NCBI GenBank assembly: GCA_002722295.1
Contig: PBLF01000035.1
Span: forward strand, 124,001-188,000
Length of the DNA: 64,000 nt
Direction: 5' to 3'
Source: Stappia sp.
Lineage (GTDB): Bacteria > Pseudomonadota > Alphaproteobacteria > Rhizobiales > Stappiaceae
In this document: piece by piece, positions 55,546 through 64,000 of the stretch
How the letters are laid out: the number at the start of each line of letters is the position of its first letter
Numbering within the stretch: the first letter of the stretch is position 1
Notes under the pieces: generated by a model
What the model saw: only the letters and a program-made list of their open reading frames with translations
Databases searched by the model: none
What the model was told of the DNA's origin: nothing
Program-made: the position numbers and the translations under genes

Positions 55546-57048
55546 ATGCGCCGCACCCTTCGTTTCCTGCATCGTGGACGTATCGTCGAGCTTCAGGACG
55601 TGGGGCCGACGGAGACGGTTCTCGACTATCTGCGCCTGCGCGCCGGGTTGACCGGCACGAAGGAGGGGTGTGGCGAGGGAGACTGCGGCGCCTGTACCGT
55701 CGCGCTCGGGCGGTTGTCCGGCGGGCGGGTCGTCTACAAGGCGGTCAACTCCTGCATTCTCTTCCTGGGACAGCTCGACGGCGCCGAACTCGTCACGGTC
55801 GACGACCTGGCCGGCGACGAACGCCTGCACCCGGTCCAGCAGGCGCTGGTGGAGCATCACGGATCCCAGTGCGGCTTCTGCACTCCGGGCTTCGTCATGA
55901 GCCTCTTTACGCTCTACCATACAGAAGGTCTTGCCCCCTCGCGCAAGACCGTGACCGACTGGCTGGCGGGCAACCTGTGCCGCTGCACCGGATATCGTCC
56001 GATCGTAGATGCGGCAATGGAGTCCTGCTTCGGCGCGATCGACGATGCCTTTTCGGCGCGCGCGCGGGAGACGGAGGCGATCCTGCGCGACCTCGATGAC
56101 GGCAAGGGACTGGCGCTCGGCGAGGCGGAGCGCTTTTTCGCGGCACCGGCAAGCGTCGATGCGATTGCAACGCTGTGCGCGGATCATCCCGACGCGACCA
56201 TCGTCGCCGGTGCGACCGACGTCGGTCTCTGGGTCACAAAGCAGCTTCGCGACCTGCCCAAGATCATCTGGACGGGCGGCGTGGCGGATTTCGAGGCCGT
56301 GGACGAAACGCCGGCCGGCGTTCTCATGGGGGCGCGTGCGACCTTCGCCGACACGCATGCCGCGATGGCCCGCATCGACCCGGATCTTGGCGAGCTGTGG
56401 CGCCGGATCGGCTCGCGGCAGGTGCGCAACTCCGGCACGGTCTGCGGCAACATCGCCAACGGATCGCCCATCGGCGACAGCCCGCCGGCGCTCATCGCGC
56501 TCGGGGCGACGCTGGAGCTGCGCCTGGGCGAAGAGGCGCGCACCCTGCCTTTGGAATCCTTTTTCATCGACTACGGCAAACAGGACCGCCAGCCTGGCGA
56601 GATCGTGACCGGGCTCTATGTTCCGCGTCTCGATCCGAACCAGGTGTTTCGCGCCTTCAAGGTATCCAAGCGTTTCGACCAGGACATTTCCTCGGTCCTG
56701 TGCGCCGTGCGCCTGACCCTTGCCGACGACCGGATCGTCGAGGCACGGGTTGCCTTCGGCGGCATGGCGGCGACGCCCAAGCGGGCGGCAAAGACGGAGA
56801 TCGCACTGCTCGGGGCACGGCCGGATGCGCCCGGCACCTGGGCCGCGGCCCTGCGGGCGCTGGCCGACGATTTCGCGCCGCTGTCGGACATGCGGGCCAG
56901 CGCCGACTATCGGCGTGAGGTGGCACGCGCCTTGCTTGCCAAGGCCCTGGTGGAAATGGGCGGAACTCCGGACGAACGCACGCGGCTTACGGGCACGCGC
57001 GCCAGCGGCGGCGGAATTCCGGACAGGGGGACGAGCGATGCAGCCTGA
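55546..57048 (+). CDS. xdhA: Xanthine dehydrogenase small subunit (2Fe-2S/FAD)
   Basis: XdhA carries electrons from the molybdenum subunit to NAD. The 500-residue protein has the plant-type 2Fe-2S cluster cysteines GCGEGDCGACTVAL near residues 43-56 and the second cluster cysteines QCGFCTPG (about 109-116) and NLCRCTGYRP. The FAD domain (about 185-360) follows, with IVAGATDVGLWVTK and NSGTVCGNIANGSPIGDSPPAL. The stop overlaps the xdhB start by 11 bases. All cluster ligands are intact. Confidence 0.95.
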   Translation: MRRTLRFLHRGRIVELQDVGPTETVLDYLRLRAGLTGTKEGCGEGDCGACTVALGRLSGGRVVYKAVNSCILFLGQLDGAELVTVDDLAGDERLHPVQQALVEHHGSQCGFCTPGFVMSLFTLYHTEGLAPSRKTVTDWLAGNLCRCTGYRPIVDAAMESCFGAIDDAFSARARETEAILRDLDDGKGLALGEAERFFAAPASVDAIATLCADHPDATIVAGATDVGLWVTKQLRDLPKIIWTGGVADFEAVDETPAGVLMGARATFADTHAAMARIDPDLGELWRRIGSRQVRNSGTVCGNIANGSPIGDSPPALIALGATLELRLGEEARTLPLESFFIDYGKQDRQPGEIVTGLYVPRLDPNQVFRAFKVSKRFDQDISSVLCAVRLTLADDRIVEARVAFGGMAATPKRAAKTEIALLGARPDAPGTWAAALRALADDFAPLSDMRASADYRREVARALLAKALVEMGGTPDERTRLTGTRASGGGIPDRGTSDAA

Positions 57049-59425
57049 AGGGCTCACGCGGGGCGAGACACGCGAGGCGGCGGAAACGCCGGCGTCCGGC
57101 GAGGGCCGCGTCGCGGCCAATGCCCCCACCCATACCGTGGGAGAGGCGGTCGCCCACGACAGCGCCGTCGGCCATGTCTCGGGCCGCGCCACCTATGTCG
57201 ACGACATTCTCGAACCCGCCGGCACGCTGCATGTGGCGCCGGGCTGGGCACGTGATGCAACACGCGCCACGCTCGTCGGGCTCGATCTCGAGGCGGTGCG
57301 CTCCGCGCCCGACGTCGTCGCGGTCCTGACGGCGGAGGATGTTCCCGGCTCCAACGATGTCTCCCCGGCGCTTGGCGACGAACCGATGTTCGCCGACGAC
57401 GAGATAGTTTTCTGGGGCCAGCCGCTCTTCGCGGTGGTCGCCACGAGCCGGGATGCGGCACGGCGCGCGGCGCGGCTCGCATCGATCGAGACGGATCCGC
57501 TCGCTCCCGTGCTGACCATCGACGATGCGCTCGGCGTTAACGATACGGTGCTGCCCGACTACCAGTTCCGCAAGGGATCGCCGGAAACGGGGCTGGCCAC
57601 GGCGCGCGAGCGGTTCTCGGGCCGGATGGAAATCGGCGGACAGGAGCACTTCTATCTGGAAGGCCAGGTGTCGCTCGCCGTGCCGGGCGAGGGCCCCGAA
57701 ATCACGGTCCACACCTCGTCGCAGCATCCCAGCGAGACCCAGCACGTGATTGCCCGGGTGCTCGGCGTTCCGGATGCGGCGGTGACCGTGGAGGTGCGGC
57801 GCATGGGCGGCGGCTTCGGCGGCAAGGAGAGCCAGGCCAACCACTGGGCGGCCATCGCCGCGCTTGCCACGAGGATCACGGGCCGTCCGTGCAAGCTGCG
57901 GCTCGACCGCGACGACGATTTCATCATGACCGGCAAACGCCACGACATGCGCGCTGAATGGACGCTGGGGCATGATCCGGACGGGCTGATTCGGGCCGTC
58001 GACATGCGCTTCTTCGCGCGCTGCGGCTATTCGGCGGACCTGTCGCTCGGGGTTGTCGACCGGACCATGTTCCACGCCGATTCCAGCTACTTCTATCCCG
58101 ATGCGATGATCCATTCGCGTCGGCTGCGCACCAACTCCTGCTCCAACACGGCGTTTCGCGGTTTCGGCGGCCCGCAGGGGATGCTGGCGGCGGAACGGAT
58201 GATGGACCAGCTCGCGATCCGTCTTGGCCTGGACCCTCTCGACGTGCGCAAGCGCAACCTCTACCGCGAGGGGCGCGACGTGACACCCTACGGCATGAAG
58301 GTGGAGGAACACGGCGTCCTGCACGAGATCCTGGAGACGCTGGAGCACACGTCCGACTACAGGGCGCGCCGCGCGCGGATCGCGGATTTCAACCGGGAAA
58401 ACCACATCCAGAAGAAGGGCCTGGCGCTGACGCCGGTCAAGTTCGGCATTTCCTTCACGCTCAAGCACCTGAACCAGGCCGGCGCGCTGGTGCATCTCTA
58501 CACGGACGGTTCGGTGCAGCTCAATCACGGCGGCACCGAGATGGGGCAGGGGCTGTTCCGCAAGGTGTCCCAGGTGGTCGCCGATGTCCTCGGCCTGACG
58601 CTCGACCGGGTGCGGGTGACGGCAACCAACACCGGCAAGGTGCCCAACACCGGCCCGACGGCGGCGTCGTCCGGCACCGACCTCAACGGGATGGCGGCGC
58701 GCATCGCGGCGGAGAAGATCCGCGACCGGCTGGTGACCTTTGCCGCCGAACGCTTCGACGTCGATCCGGCGTCGGTTACCTTCTCCGACAATCTGGTGCA
58801 TTTCGGCTCCGAGGCCGTTCCCATCGGTCGCCTTGCTCGGGAGGCGCATCTCGCGCGCCTGCCGCTGTCCGCGACGGGCTTCTACGCCACGCCGACCATC
58901 ACCTGGGACCGTCCGAGCGCATCCGGGCGCCCGTTCCACTACTTCGCCTATGGCGCGGCCTGCTCCGAGGTCACCATCGACACGATGACCGGCGAGATGC
59001 GGGTCGACCGGGTGGATGTCCTGCATGACGTCGGCCATTCGCTCAATCCGGCTCTGGACATCGGCCAGATCGAGGGCGGTTTCGTGCAGGGCATGGGATG
59101 GCTCACCACCGAGGAGCTGTTCTGGGATGAGAGCGGCCGGCTTCGCACCCATGCGCCGTCCACCTACAAGATCCCCACCGCGTCGGACGTTCCGGAGGAC
59201 TTTCGCGTCGATCTCTACGCCTCGCGCGGGAACCCGTCGCCGACGGTCGGGCGGTCGAAGGCGGTGGGCGAACCGCCGCTGATGCTGGCGATCTCCGTTT
59301 TCTCCGCGCTTCACGACGCGATTGCCGGCCTTGCGCCGGGCCATCTGCCGCCGCTCGACGCGCCGGCAACGCCGGAGGCGATCCTGGCGGCGGTAACGTT
59401 GATGAAGAAGGCGCGTCGCGCATGA
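57038..59425 (+). CDS. xdhB: Xanthine dehydrogenase molybdopterin-binding subunit
   Basis: XdhB binds the molybdenum cofactor and oxidises hypoxanthine and xanthine. The 795-residue protein has the aldehyde oxidase/xanthine dehydrogenase core with the GGGFGGKESQANHWA motif near residues 255-270 and FRGFGGPQGM near residue 375. The active-site glutamate lies near the end in KAVGEPPLMLAI. The ATG at 57038 follows CAGGGGG; the first 35 residues are Glu/Ala-rich and not conserved. It overlaps xdhA upstream and xdhC downstream (ATGA). Confidence 0.94.
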   Translation: MQPEGLTRGETREAAETPASGEGRVAANAPTHTVGEAVAHDSAVGHVSGRATYVDDILEPAGTLHVAPGWARDATRATLVGLDLEAVRSAPDVVAVLTAEDVPGSNDVSPALGDEPMFADDEIVFWGQPLFAVVATSRDAARRAARLASIETDPLAPVLTIDDALGVNDTVLPDYQFRKGSPETGLATARERFSGRMEIGGQEHFYLEGQVSLAVPGEGPEITVHTSSQHPSETQHVIARVLGVPDAAVTVEVRRMGGGFGGKESQANHWAAIAALATRITGRPCKLRLDRDDDFIMTGKRHDMRAEWTLGHDPDGLIRAVDMRFFARCGYSADLSLGVVDRTMFHADSSYFYPDAMIHSRRLRTNSCSNTAFRGFGGPQGMLAAERMMDQLAIRLGLDPLDVRKRNLYREGRDVTPYGMKVEEHGVLHEILETLEHTSDYRARRARIADFNRENHIQKKGLALTPVKFGISFTLKHLNQAGALVHLYTDGSVQLNHGGTEMGQGLFRKVSQVVADVLGLTLDRVRVTATNTGKVPNTGPTAASSGTDLNGMAARIAAEKIRDRLVTFAAERFDVDPASVTFSDNLVHFGSEAVPIGRLAREAHLARLPLSATGFYATPTITWDRPSASGRPFHYFAYGAACSEVTIDTMTGEMRVDRVDVLHDVGHSLNPALDIGQIEGGFVQGMGWLTTEELFWDESGRLRTHAPSTYKIPTASDVPEDFRVDLYASRGNPSPTVGRSKAVGEPPLMLAISVFSALHDAIAGLAPGHLPPLDAPATPEAILAAVTLMKKARRA

Positions 59426-60432
59426 GCCCGGCACAGGTCGCCAATCCCCTGGCCCGGCTTGCGGGGCTTGTCGCCACGCGCGGGCGTGCCGCCATGGTGT
59501 CCGTTCTCTCGCTCGAGGGATCCGGCCCGCGCGAGGCCGGCGCAAGGCTTCTGGTCGACCCCGATGGCGGCTTTGTCGGCACCATCGGTGGCGGGGCGCT
59601 CGAACACGAGGCGATCCGTCTCGCGGTCGCCGAGCTGGCCCGCGCCGATGGCGACAGGGTCGTTCTGCATTCGCGCGCGCTCGGCCCGGAACTTGGCCAA
59701 TGCTGTGGTGGCAGGGTGCGACTGGTCATGGAATGCGTGACCCGCGCACGCCTGGACGAGGTCGTAGCACTCGGCGAGCTTTGCGGCGACGGGCGGCTTG
59801 TCACGCGCATGGCGATCGACGCGGACGGACGCCCGGGACCGCGTGTCGCGATCTCCGCAGACGAGATCGACGACGGGCCTTCGCCGCCGGGTCTCGAGGG
59901 CGGCGTTCTGACCGAGAGCTTCGGCGAGTTGCGCGATCCCCTGACGATCTTCGGCGCGGGACATGTCGGTCGCGCGCTGGTCCTTGCGCTCGCTCCGCTG
60001 CCGTTTCGCATTTCTCTTGTCGACAACCGCCGGGAAATGCTTGCGATCCGATTGCCCGGGAATGCCGTTCCGCATTACCTGCAAGATCCGTCCGCCGCGC
60101 TTCCGGCCTGTCCGCAAGGATCCGAGATATTGGTCATGACCCATGATCATGCCCTGGATTTCGCCATCGCCGATGCCGCGCTCCGCCTGCCGGCCGGGCT
60201 CGAGGTGGGGATGATCGGGAGCGACACCAAGGCGGCACGGATGCGCGCCAGGCTGAGGGGCGCCGGACACGGAGAAGCGGCGCTGGCGCGGTTCCGCTGC
60301 CCCATCGGCATCGCCGGCGTTGCAAGCAAGGTGCCGGCCGCGATCGCGACATCCGTCGCGGCGGAGCTTCTGGTGCGCCGGGAGGCGCGCCTGGCGAGCA
60401 CGCGGCCGGTTCAAAGGTTGCGCACGGCCTGA
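59422..60432 (+). CDS. xdhC: XdhC molybdenum cofactor insertion chaperone
   Basis: XdhC binds molybdopterin, promotes its sulfuration and delivers it to XdhB. The 336-residue protein has the N-terminal XdhC/CoxI domain (SGPREAGARLLVDPDGGFVGTIGGG) and GQCCGGRVRL, and a C-terminal Rossmann domain with IFGAGHVGRALVLAL near residue 175. Its start overlaps the xdhB stop (ATGA), giving tight coupling of enzyme and chaperone. It is complete and of normal length. Confidence 0.94.
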   Translation: MSPAQVANPLARLAGLVATRGRAAMVSVLSLEGSGPREAGARLLVDPDGGFVGTIGGGALEHEAIRLAVAELARADGDRVVLHSRALGPELGQCCGGRVRLVMECVTRARLDEVVALGELCGDGRLVTRMAIDADGRPGPRVAISADEIDDGPSPPGLEGGVLTESFGELRDPLTIFGAGHVGRALVLALAPLPFRISLVDNRREMLAIRLPGNAVPHYLQDPSAALPACPQGSEILVMTHDHALDFAIADAALRLPAGLEVGMIGSDTKAARMRARLRGAGHGEAALARFRCPIGIAGVASKVPAAIATSVAAELLVRREARLASTRPVQRLRTA

Positions 60433-60466
60433 GCGGGGAAGGGCGACACGGTATGGCGGGGGATCC

Positions 60467-62050
60467 ATGAACGCGAGATCGGACGGAGACGAGAAGCAGG
60501 GCGCGCGCGAGCGCAAGGGCGAGATCCTGCTCGACGCGAGGGGCGTGACCAAGCGCTTCGGCGAGATCCTGGCCAACGACGATGTCTCGCTCGCCCTGAG
60601 GGCGGGGGAGATCCATGCGCTTCTGGGCGAAAACGGCGCCGGCAAGTCGACGCTGGTGAAGATCCTCTATGGCGCGCTGGAGCCCAATGACGGTGAGCTT
60701 TTCTGGCAAGGGGAGCGGGTCTCGATCTCCTCTCCGGCGGAAGCCAGACGTCTCGGCATCGGCATGGTTTTCCAGCACTTTTCGCTATTCGAGGCGCTTA
60801 CGGTCGCGGAGAACATCGCGCTCGCGCTGACCGACAAGCCCTCCATGCGCGCCCTTGCGAAACGCATCACCGAGGTGTCGCGCGACTACGGCCTGACACT
60901 CGATCCCTATGCGGTCGTGGCCGATCTTCCCGTGGGCATCCGCCAGCGCATCGAGATCGTGCGCTGCCTGCTTCAGGAACCCCGCCTGATCATCATGGAC
61001 GAGCCCACATCCGTGCTCACCCCGCAGGAGGCGGACCAGCTCTTCCTCACGCTGGAACGGCTGACGCGCGAAGGCTGTGCCATCCTCTATATCTCGCACC
61101 GGCTGGAAGAGGTGCAGCGCATCTGCCATCACGCCACGATCATGCGGCACGGAAAGGTGGTGAGCGAGTGCGATCCGGCCCGCGAAACGGCCAGTTCCCT
61201 TGCCCGCATGATGGTCGGCTCGGCCGTGCAGGACCTGCACCGAAGCAAGGCCGAGATCTCCGACAGCGCGCGCCTTTCGGTGCGTGGCCTCAGCGCTGCG
61301 CCCGACACCCCCTTCGGCGTGCCGCTGGAGAACATCGATCTCGCCGTTTTCGGCGGTGAGGTGGTCGCGATCGCCGGCATCGCCGGAAACGGGCAGGGCG
61401 AGCTCTTCGACCTTCTTTCGGGGGAGCGGACCAGCCAGCGCGCCGAGATGGTGGTCATCGACGGCGAGGCCTCGGGGCAGCACGACATCACCCGGCGCCG
61501 GCGTTCCGGTGCCGCCTTCGTCCCGGAGGAGCGCCTAGGGCATGGCACGGTTGCCGGCATGAAGCTGTCGGAAAACATCGTGCTGACGCGGCATGCGACC
61601 GGAGACCGGCTGACGCGTTCGTCGCTGGTCGACACCCGCAAGGCGGGCGAGATCGAACGCCGCATCAAGACCAACTTCGACGTGCGCATGTCGCATGACG
61701 ATCCCGAGGCGCGCGCGCTTTCGGGCGGCAACCTGCAGAAATTCGTGATCGGACGCGAACTCGACCGCAAGCCGGGCCTGCTGGTGGTCAACCAGCCGAC
61801 CTGGGGTGTCGACGCGGGCGCGGCGGCACTCATCCGGCAGGAGCTCATTGATCTCTCGCGGCAGGGATCGGCCGTGCTGGTCATCAGCCAGGACCTGGAC
61901 GAGATCTTCGAGATCGCCGACCGGGTCGCTGTGATCTCGCGCGGCAAACTGTCGGCGGCGGAACCGGTCGCCCAGGTGACGCGCGAGCGGATCGGACTGC
62001 TCATGGGCGGTCTCGGCGAGAAGGGCGGGGAGGGACAGAATGCAGCTTGA
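60467..62050 (+). CDS. ABC transporter ATPase, nucleoside/BMP type
   Basis: The 527-residue protein has two ATPase modules like those of ribose and purine nucleoside importers. The first has Walker A GENGAGKST near residue 51 and Walker B RLIIMDEPTSVL. The second has a degenerate nucleotide loop (GIAGNGQGELFDLLSG) but a good signature (LSGGNLQKFVIGREL). Located directly after xdhC and before two permeases of the nucleoside type, it probably powers uptake of purines or nucleosides. Its stop overlaps the start of the next gene. The start at 60467 follows GCGGGGG. Confidence 0.92.
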   Translation: MNARSDGDEKQGARERKGEILLDARGVTKRFGEILANDDVSLALRAGEIHALLGENGAGKSTLVKILYGALEPNDGELFWQGERVSISSPAEARRLGIGMVFQHFSLFEALTVAENIALALTDKPSMRALAKRITEVSRDYGLTLDPYAVVADLPVGIRQRIEIVRCLLQEPRLIIMDEPTSVLTPQEADQLFLTLERLTREGCAILYISHRLEEVQRICHHATIMRHGKVVSECDPARETASSLARMMVGSAVQDLHRSKAEISDSARLSVRGLSAAPDTPFGVPLENIDLAVFGGEVVAIAGIAGNGQGELFDLLSGERTSQRAEMVVIDGEASGQHDITRRRRSGAAFVPEERLGHGTVAGMKLSENIVLTRHATGDRLTRSSLVDTRKAGEIERRIKTNFDVRMSHDDPEARALSGGNLQKFVIGRELDRKPGLLVVNQPTWGVDAGAAALIRQELIDLSRQGSAVLVISQDLDEIFEIADRVAVISRGKLSAAEPVAQVTRERIGLLMGGLGEKGGEGQNAA

Positions 62051-63137
62051 TCTGGAGCGGCGCGCCGAACATTCCAGGGTCATGGCGCTTCTGTCGCCGG
62101 TGATCGCGCTGGTGTTGACGCTTGTGTCGGGTGCCATTCTTTTCGCGGCAATCGGGCAGGACCCGCTGGCCGCGCTCTATGCCTTCTTCATCGAGCCGCT
62201 GACCGCCTCGTGGTCGCTGCAGGAACTCGTCGTCAAGGCAACGCCGCTGGTTCTCATCGGCGTGGGCCTCGCGGTCTGCTTTCTCTCCAACACCTGGAAC
62301 ATCGGCGCGGAAGGGCAGTTCACCGCCGGTGCCATCGCCGGGTCGATGCTGCCGATCCTCCTGCCGGGCTTCGAGAACGTGCTGACCCTGCCGCTAATGC
62401 TGCTGATGGGCATTGCAGGCGGCATGGCGATCGCCGCCATTCCGGCGTTTCTCAAGGTTCGCTTCGGCACCAACGAGATCCTCACCAGCCTGATGCTGGT
62501 CTATGTCGCGCAGCTTCTGCTCGATTATCTGGTGCGCGGTCCCTGGCGCGACCCCGACGGCTACAACTTCCCCGAAAGCCGGCTGTTCACCGACGCAGCG
62601 ACATTGCCGGCGCTCGCCGACGGGAGAATGCACTTCGGAGCGATCTTCGCGCTGATCGCGGTCCTGGTCCTGACCATCATGCTGTTGTCCTCGCTGAAGG
62701 GGTTCGAGATCCGGGTCCTGGGACAGGCCCCGCGTGCCGGGCGTTTCGCCGGCTTTTCGCGGAACCGCATGGTCTGGTTCGCCTTTCTCGTGTCCGGCGG
62801 TCTCGCCGGCCTCGCCGGAATCTCGGAAGTGTCGGGCGCGATCAACCAGCTCACGCCCGTGATTTCACCGGGCTACGGATTCACGGCCATCATCGTCGCC
62901 TTTCTTGGGCGGCTGAACCCGATCGGCGTGCTGCTTTCGGGCCTGCTTCTGGCTCTGTCGTACCTGGGCGGCGAGGCCGCGCAGGTCAGCCTCGGGCTCA
63001 CGGACAAGACGGCGCGCGTTTTCCAGGGGATGCTGCTGTTCTACGTTCTGGCCTGCGACACGCTGATCCTGTACCGCATCCGCTTCACGCAGCCGTCGGC
63101 CGCGGGTGCCGGTGCGGTGCAAGGGAAGGGGGCCTGA
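62040..63137 (+). CDS. ABC transporter permease, nucleoside/BMP type (first subunit)
   Basis: The 365-residue membrane protein belongs to the branched-chain/ribose/nucleoside permease class (BPD_transp_2) with about nine to ten helices. Family features are FLSNTWNIGAEGQFTAGAIAGS (about 80-100), RFGTNEILTSLMLVY and the cytoplasmic loop followed by GYGFTAIIVAFLGRLNPIG. It overlaps the ATPase stop by 11 bases and is followed four bases later by the second permease. Confidence 0.93.
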   Translation: MQLDLERRAEHSRVMALLSPVIALVLTLVSGAILFAAIGQDPLAALYAFFIEPLTASWSLQELVVKATPLVLIGVGLAVCFLSNTWNIGAEGQFTAGAIAGSMLPILLPGFENVLTLPLMLLMGIAGGMAIAAIPAFLKVRFGTNEILTSLMLVYVAQLLLDYLVRGPWRDPDGYNFPESRLFTDAATLPALADGRMHFGAIFALIAVLVLTIMLLSSLKGFEIRVLGQAPRAGRFAGFSRNRMVWFAFLVSGGLAGLAGISEVSGAINQLTPVISPGYGFTAIIVAFLGRLNPIGVLLSGLLLALSYLGGEAAQVSLGLTDKTARVFQGMLLFYVLACDTLILYRIRFTQPSAAGAGAVQGKGA

Positions 63138-63141
63138 GACG

Positions 63142-64000
63142 ATGGGTTCATTCGAGGCGATCCTTCTCACGGTGATGACGGCGGCGACGCCGCTGCTGCT
63201 TGCCGCCATCGGCGAACTGGTGGTCGAACGGTCCGGGGTGCTGAACCTGGGCGTAGAAGGCATGATGATCATGGGCGCCGTGATGGGCTTTGCCGGCGCA
63301 CAGGCGACCGGCTCGCCCTATGTCGGCATCCTGTGTGCCATGGCCGCCGGCATGGTGCTGTCGCTGCTCTTCGGCTTTCTCACCATCCATCTGGTGGCCA
63401 ATCAGGTGGCCACGGGTCTGGCGCTGACGCTGCTCGGGCTCGGCCTTGCCGGCATGATCGGCGAGGCGTTCGTCGGGCGTCCCGGTGTCCGCCTGATGCC
63501 ACTCGAAATTCCAGGCCTCAGCGACCTTCCGGTGATCGGCCGCATCGTCTTCGGGCAGGACATTCTCGTCTATGTGTCGCTGGTGCTCGTCGCGGCGGTG
63601 GCCTTCGTGCTGTTCAGGACACGGGCCGGCCTCGTGATCCGGGCGGTGGGCGACAATCACGGCTCCGCTCACGCGCTCGGCGTTTCCGTGCGCAAGGTGC
63701 GCTATCTCTGCGTGCTGTTCGGCGGTGCCTGCGCCGGGCTTTCGGGCGGCTACCTGTCGCTCGCCTACACGCCCCAATGGGTGGAGGGCATGACGGCGGG
63801 GCGCGGCTGGATCGCGCTGGCGCTCGTCGTTTTCGCCACCTGGCGGCCGCTGCGCCTGCTGGCCGGCGCCTATCTCTTCGGAGCCGTCGGAATCCTGCAG
63901 TTCCACGCCCAGGCGCACGGCGTGGCACTGCCGTCGCAGTTGCTTTCCGCCCTGCCGTATCTTGCGACCATCGCCGTTCTTGTCATCATCTCGCGAAACC
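63142..64000 (+). CDS. ABC transporter permease, nucleoside/BMP type (second subunit, cut by window end)
   Basis: This frame begins with ATG at 63142 and stays open to the window end (286 codons visible), so only its 3' end is missing. It has the typical sequence SGVLNLGVEGMMIMGAVMGF near residues 33-52, several membrane segments, AVGDNHGSAHALGVSVRKVRY (cytoplasmic EAA-like loop) and AYTPQWVEGMTAGRGWIALALVVFA. It pairs with the preceding permease. The substrate-binding protein of this system is not in the window, so it may lie downstream. Confidence 0.93.
   Translation, partial: MGSFEAILLTVMTAATPLLLAAIGELVVERSGVLNLGVEGMMIMGAVMGFAGAQATGSPYVGILCAMAAGMVLSLLFGFLTIHLVANQVATGLALTLLGLGLAGMIGEAFVGRPGVRLMPLEIPGLSDLPVIGRIVFGQDILVYVSLVLVAAVAFVLFRTRAGLVIRAVGDNHGSAHALGVSVRKVRYLCVLFGGACAGLSGGYLSLAYTPQWVEGMTAGRGWIALALVVFATWRPLRLLAGAYLFGAVGILQFHAQAHGVALPSQLLSALPYLATIAVLVIISRN

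Noticed and set aside
56987..59545. An 852-codon open frame on the minus strand
   Set aside because: It is antisense to xdhB, whose molybdopterin motifs are unmistakable; the antisense translation is Arg/His-rich without domain pattern.

Overview
The window looks like chromosomal DNA from an alphaproteobacterium of the order Hyphomicrobiales, most likely Stappiaceae-like. The supporting signs are high GC content, the dusB-ntrB-ntrC-ntrY-ntrX-trkA-dat-hfq-hflX-mazG gene order, an IspD-IspF fusion, phosphatidylcholine synthase, an IalB protein, HspQ and the kdsA-eno pair. No rRNA, tRNA, CRISPR array, phage or transposase gene was recognised. Most of the window is dense, ordinary coding DNA.

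Layout. Positions 1-2801 hold a COQ10/RatA-type START protein (start codon cut by the window edge), a secreted protein of unknown function, a CinA C-terminal protein and the IspDF fusion. Positions 3052-16435 form the conserved nitrogen-regulation and RNA block: dusB, ntrB, ntrC, ntrY, ntrX, trkA, a D-amino acid aminotransferase, hfq, hflX, then mazG and arfB. Positions 16615-19385 are a xylose operon (xylB-xylA) with a candidate operator and a strong terminator.

Positions 19535-32121 form an accessory-looking module. It contains a small protein, a LysR regulator, an MttB-type methyltransferase followed by a dimethylglycine-dehydrogenase-like flavoprotein, and a divergent ABC transporter with a Tat-exported binding protein. 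That binding-protein gene carries a one-base frameshift. A PPOX-fold protein ends the transporter operon. Together they suggest uptake and demethylation of a methylated amine, but no corrinoid protein is nearby.

Positions 32152-39136 hold a TehA/SLAC1 channel and envelope or central genes (glmU, UDP-glucuronate epimerase, galU, kdsA, eno). A repeat-like palindromic element follows eno. Positions 39504-44944 hold a FrnE-like DsbA protein and an unusual three-gene operon: a YejA-type binding protein, an adenylate-forming enzyme with a degenerate phosphate loop, and a protein that reads as a degenerate receiver-GGDEF protein. I consider that operon the best candidate for an undescribed system. 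Positions 45347-54952 hold ialB, hspQ, a malyl-CoA lyase, a lipid A acyltransferase, an AEC carrier, a UbiH-type hydroxylase, a DUF2182 membrane protein, pcs, a TerC protein and a quinone oxidoreductase.

Positions 55177-64000 are a purine catabolism operon: uraH, xdhA, xdhB, xdhC, then an ABC importer of the nucleoside/BMP type. The last permease runs off the window. The transporter likely brings in purines or nucleosides, Xdh oxidises hypoxanthine and xanthine to urate, and UraH hydrolyses 5-hydroxyisourate further down the pathway.
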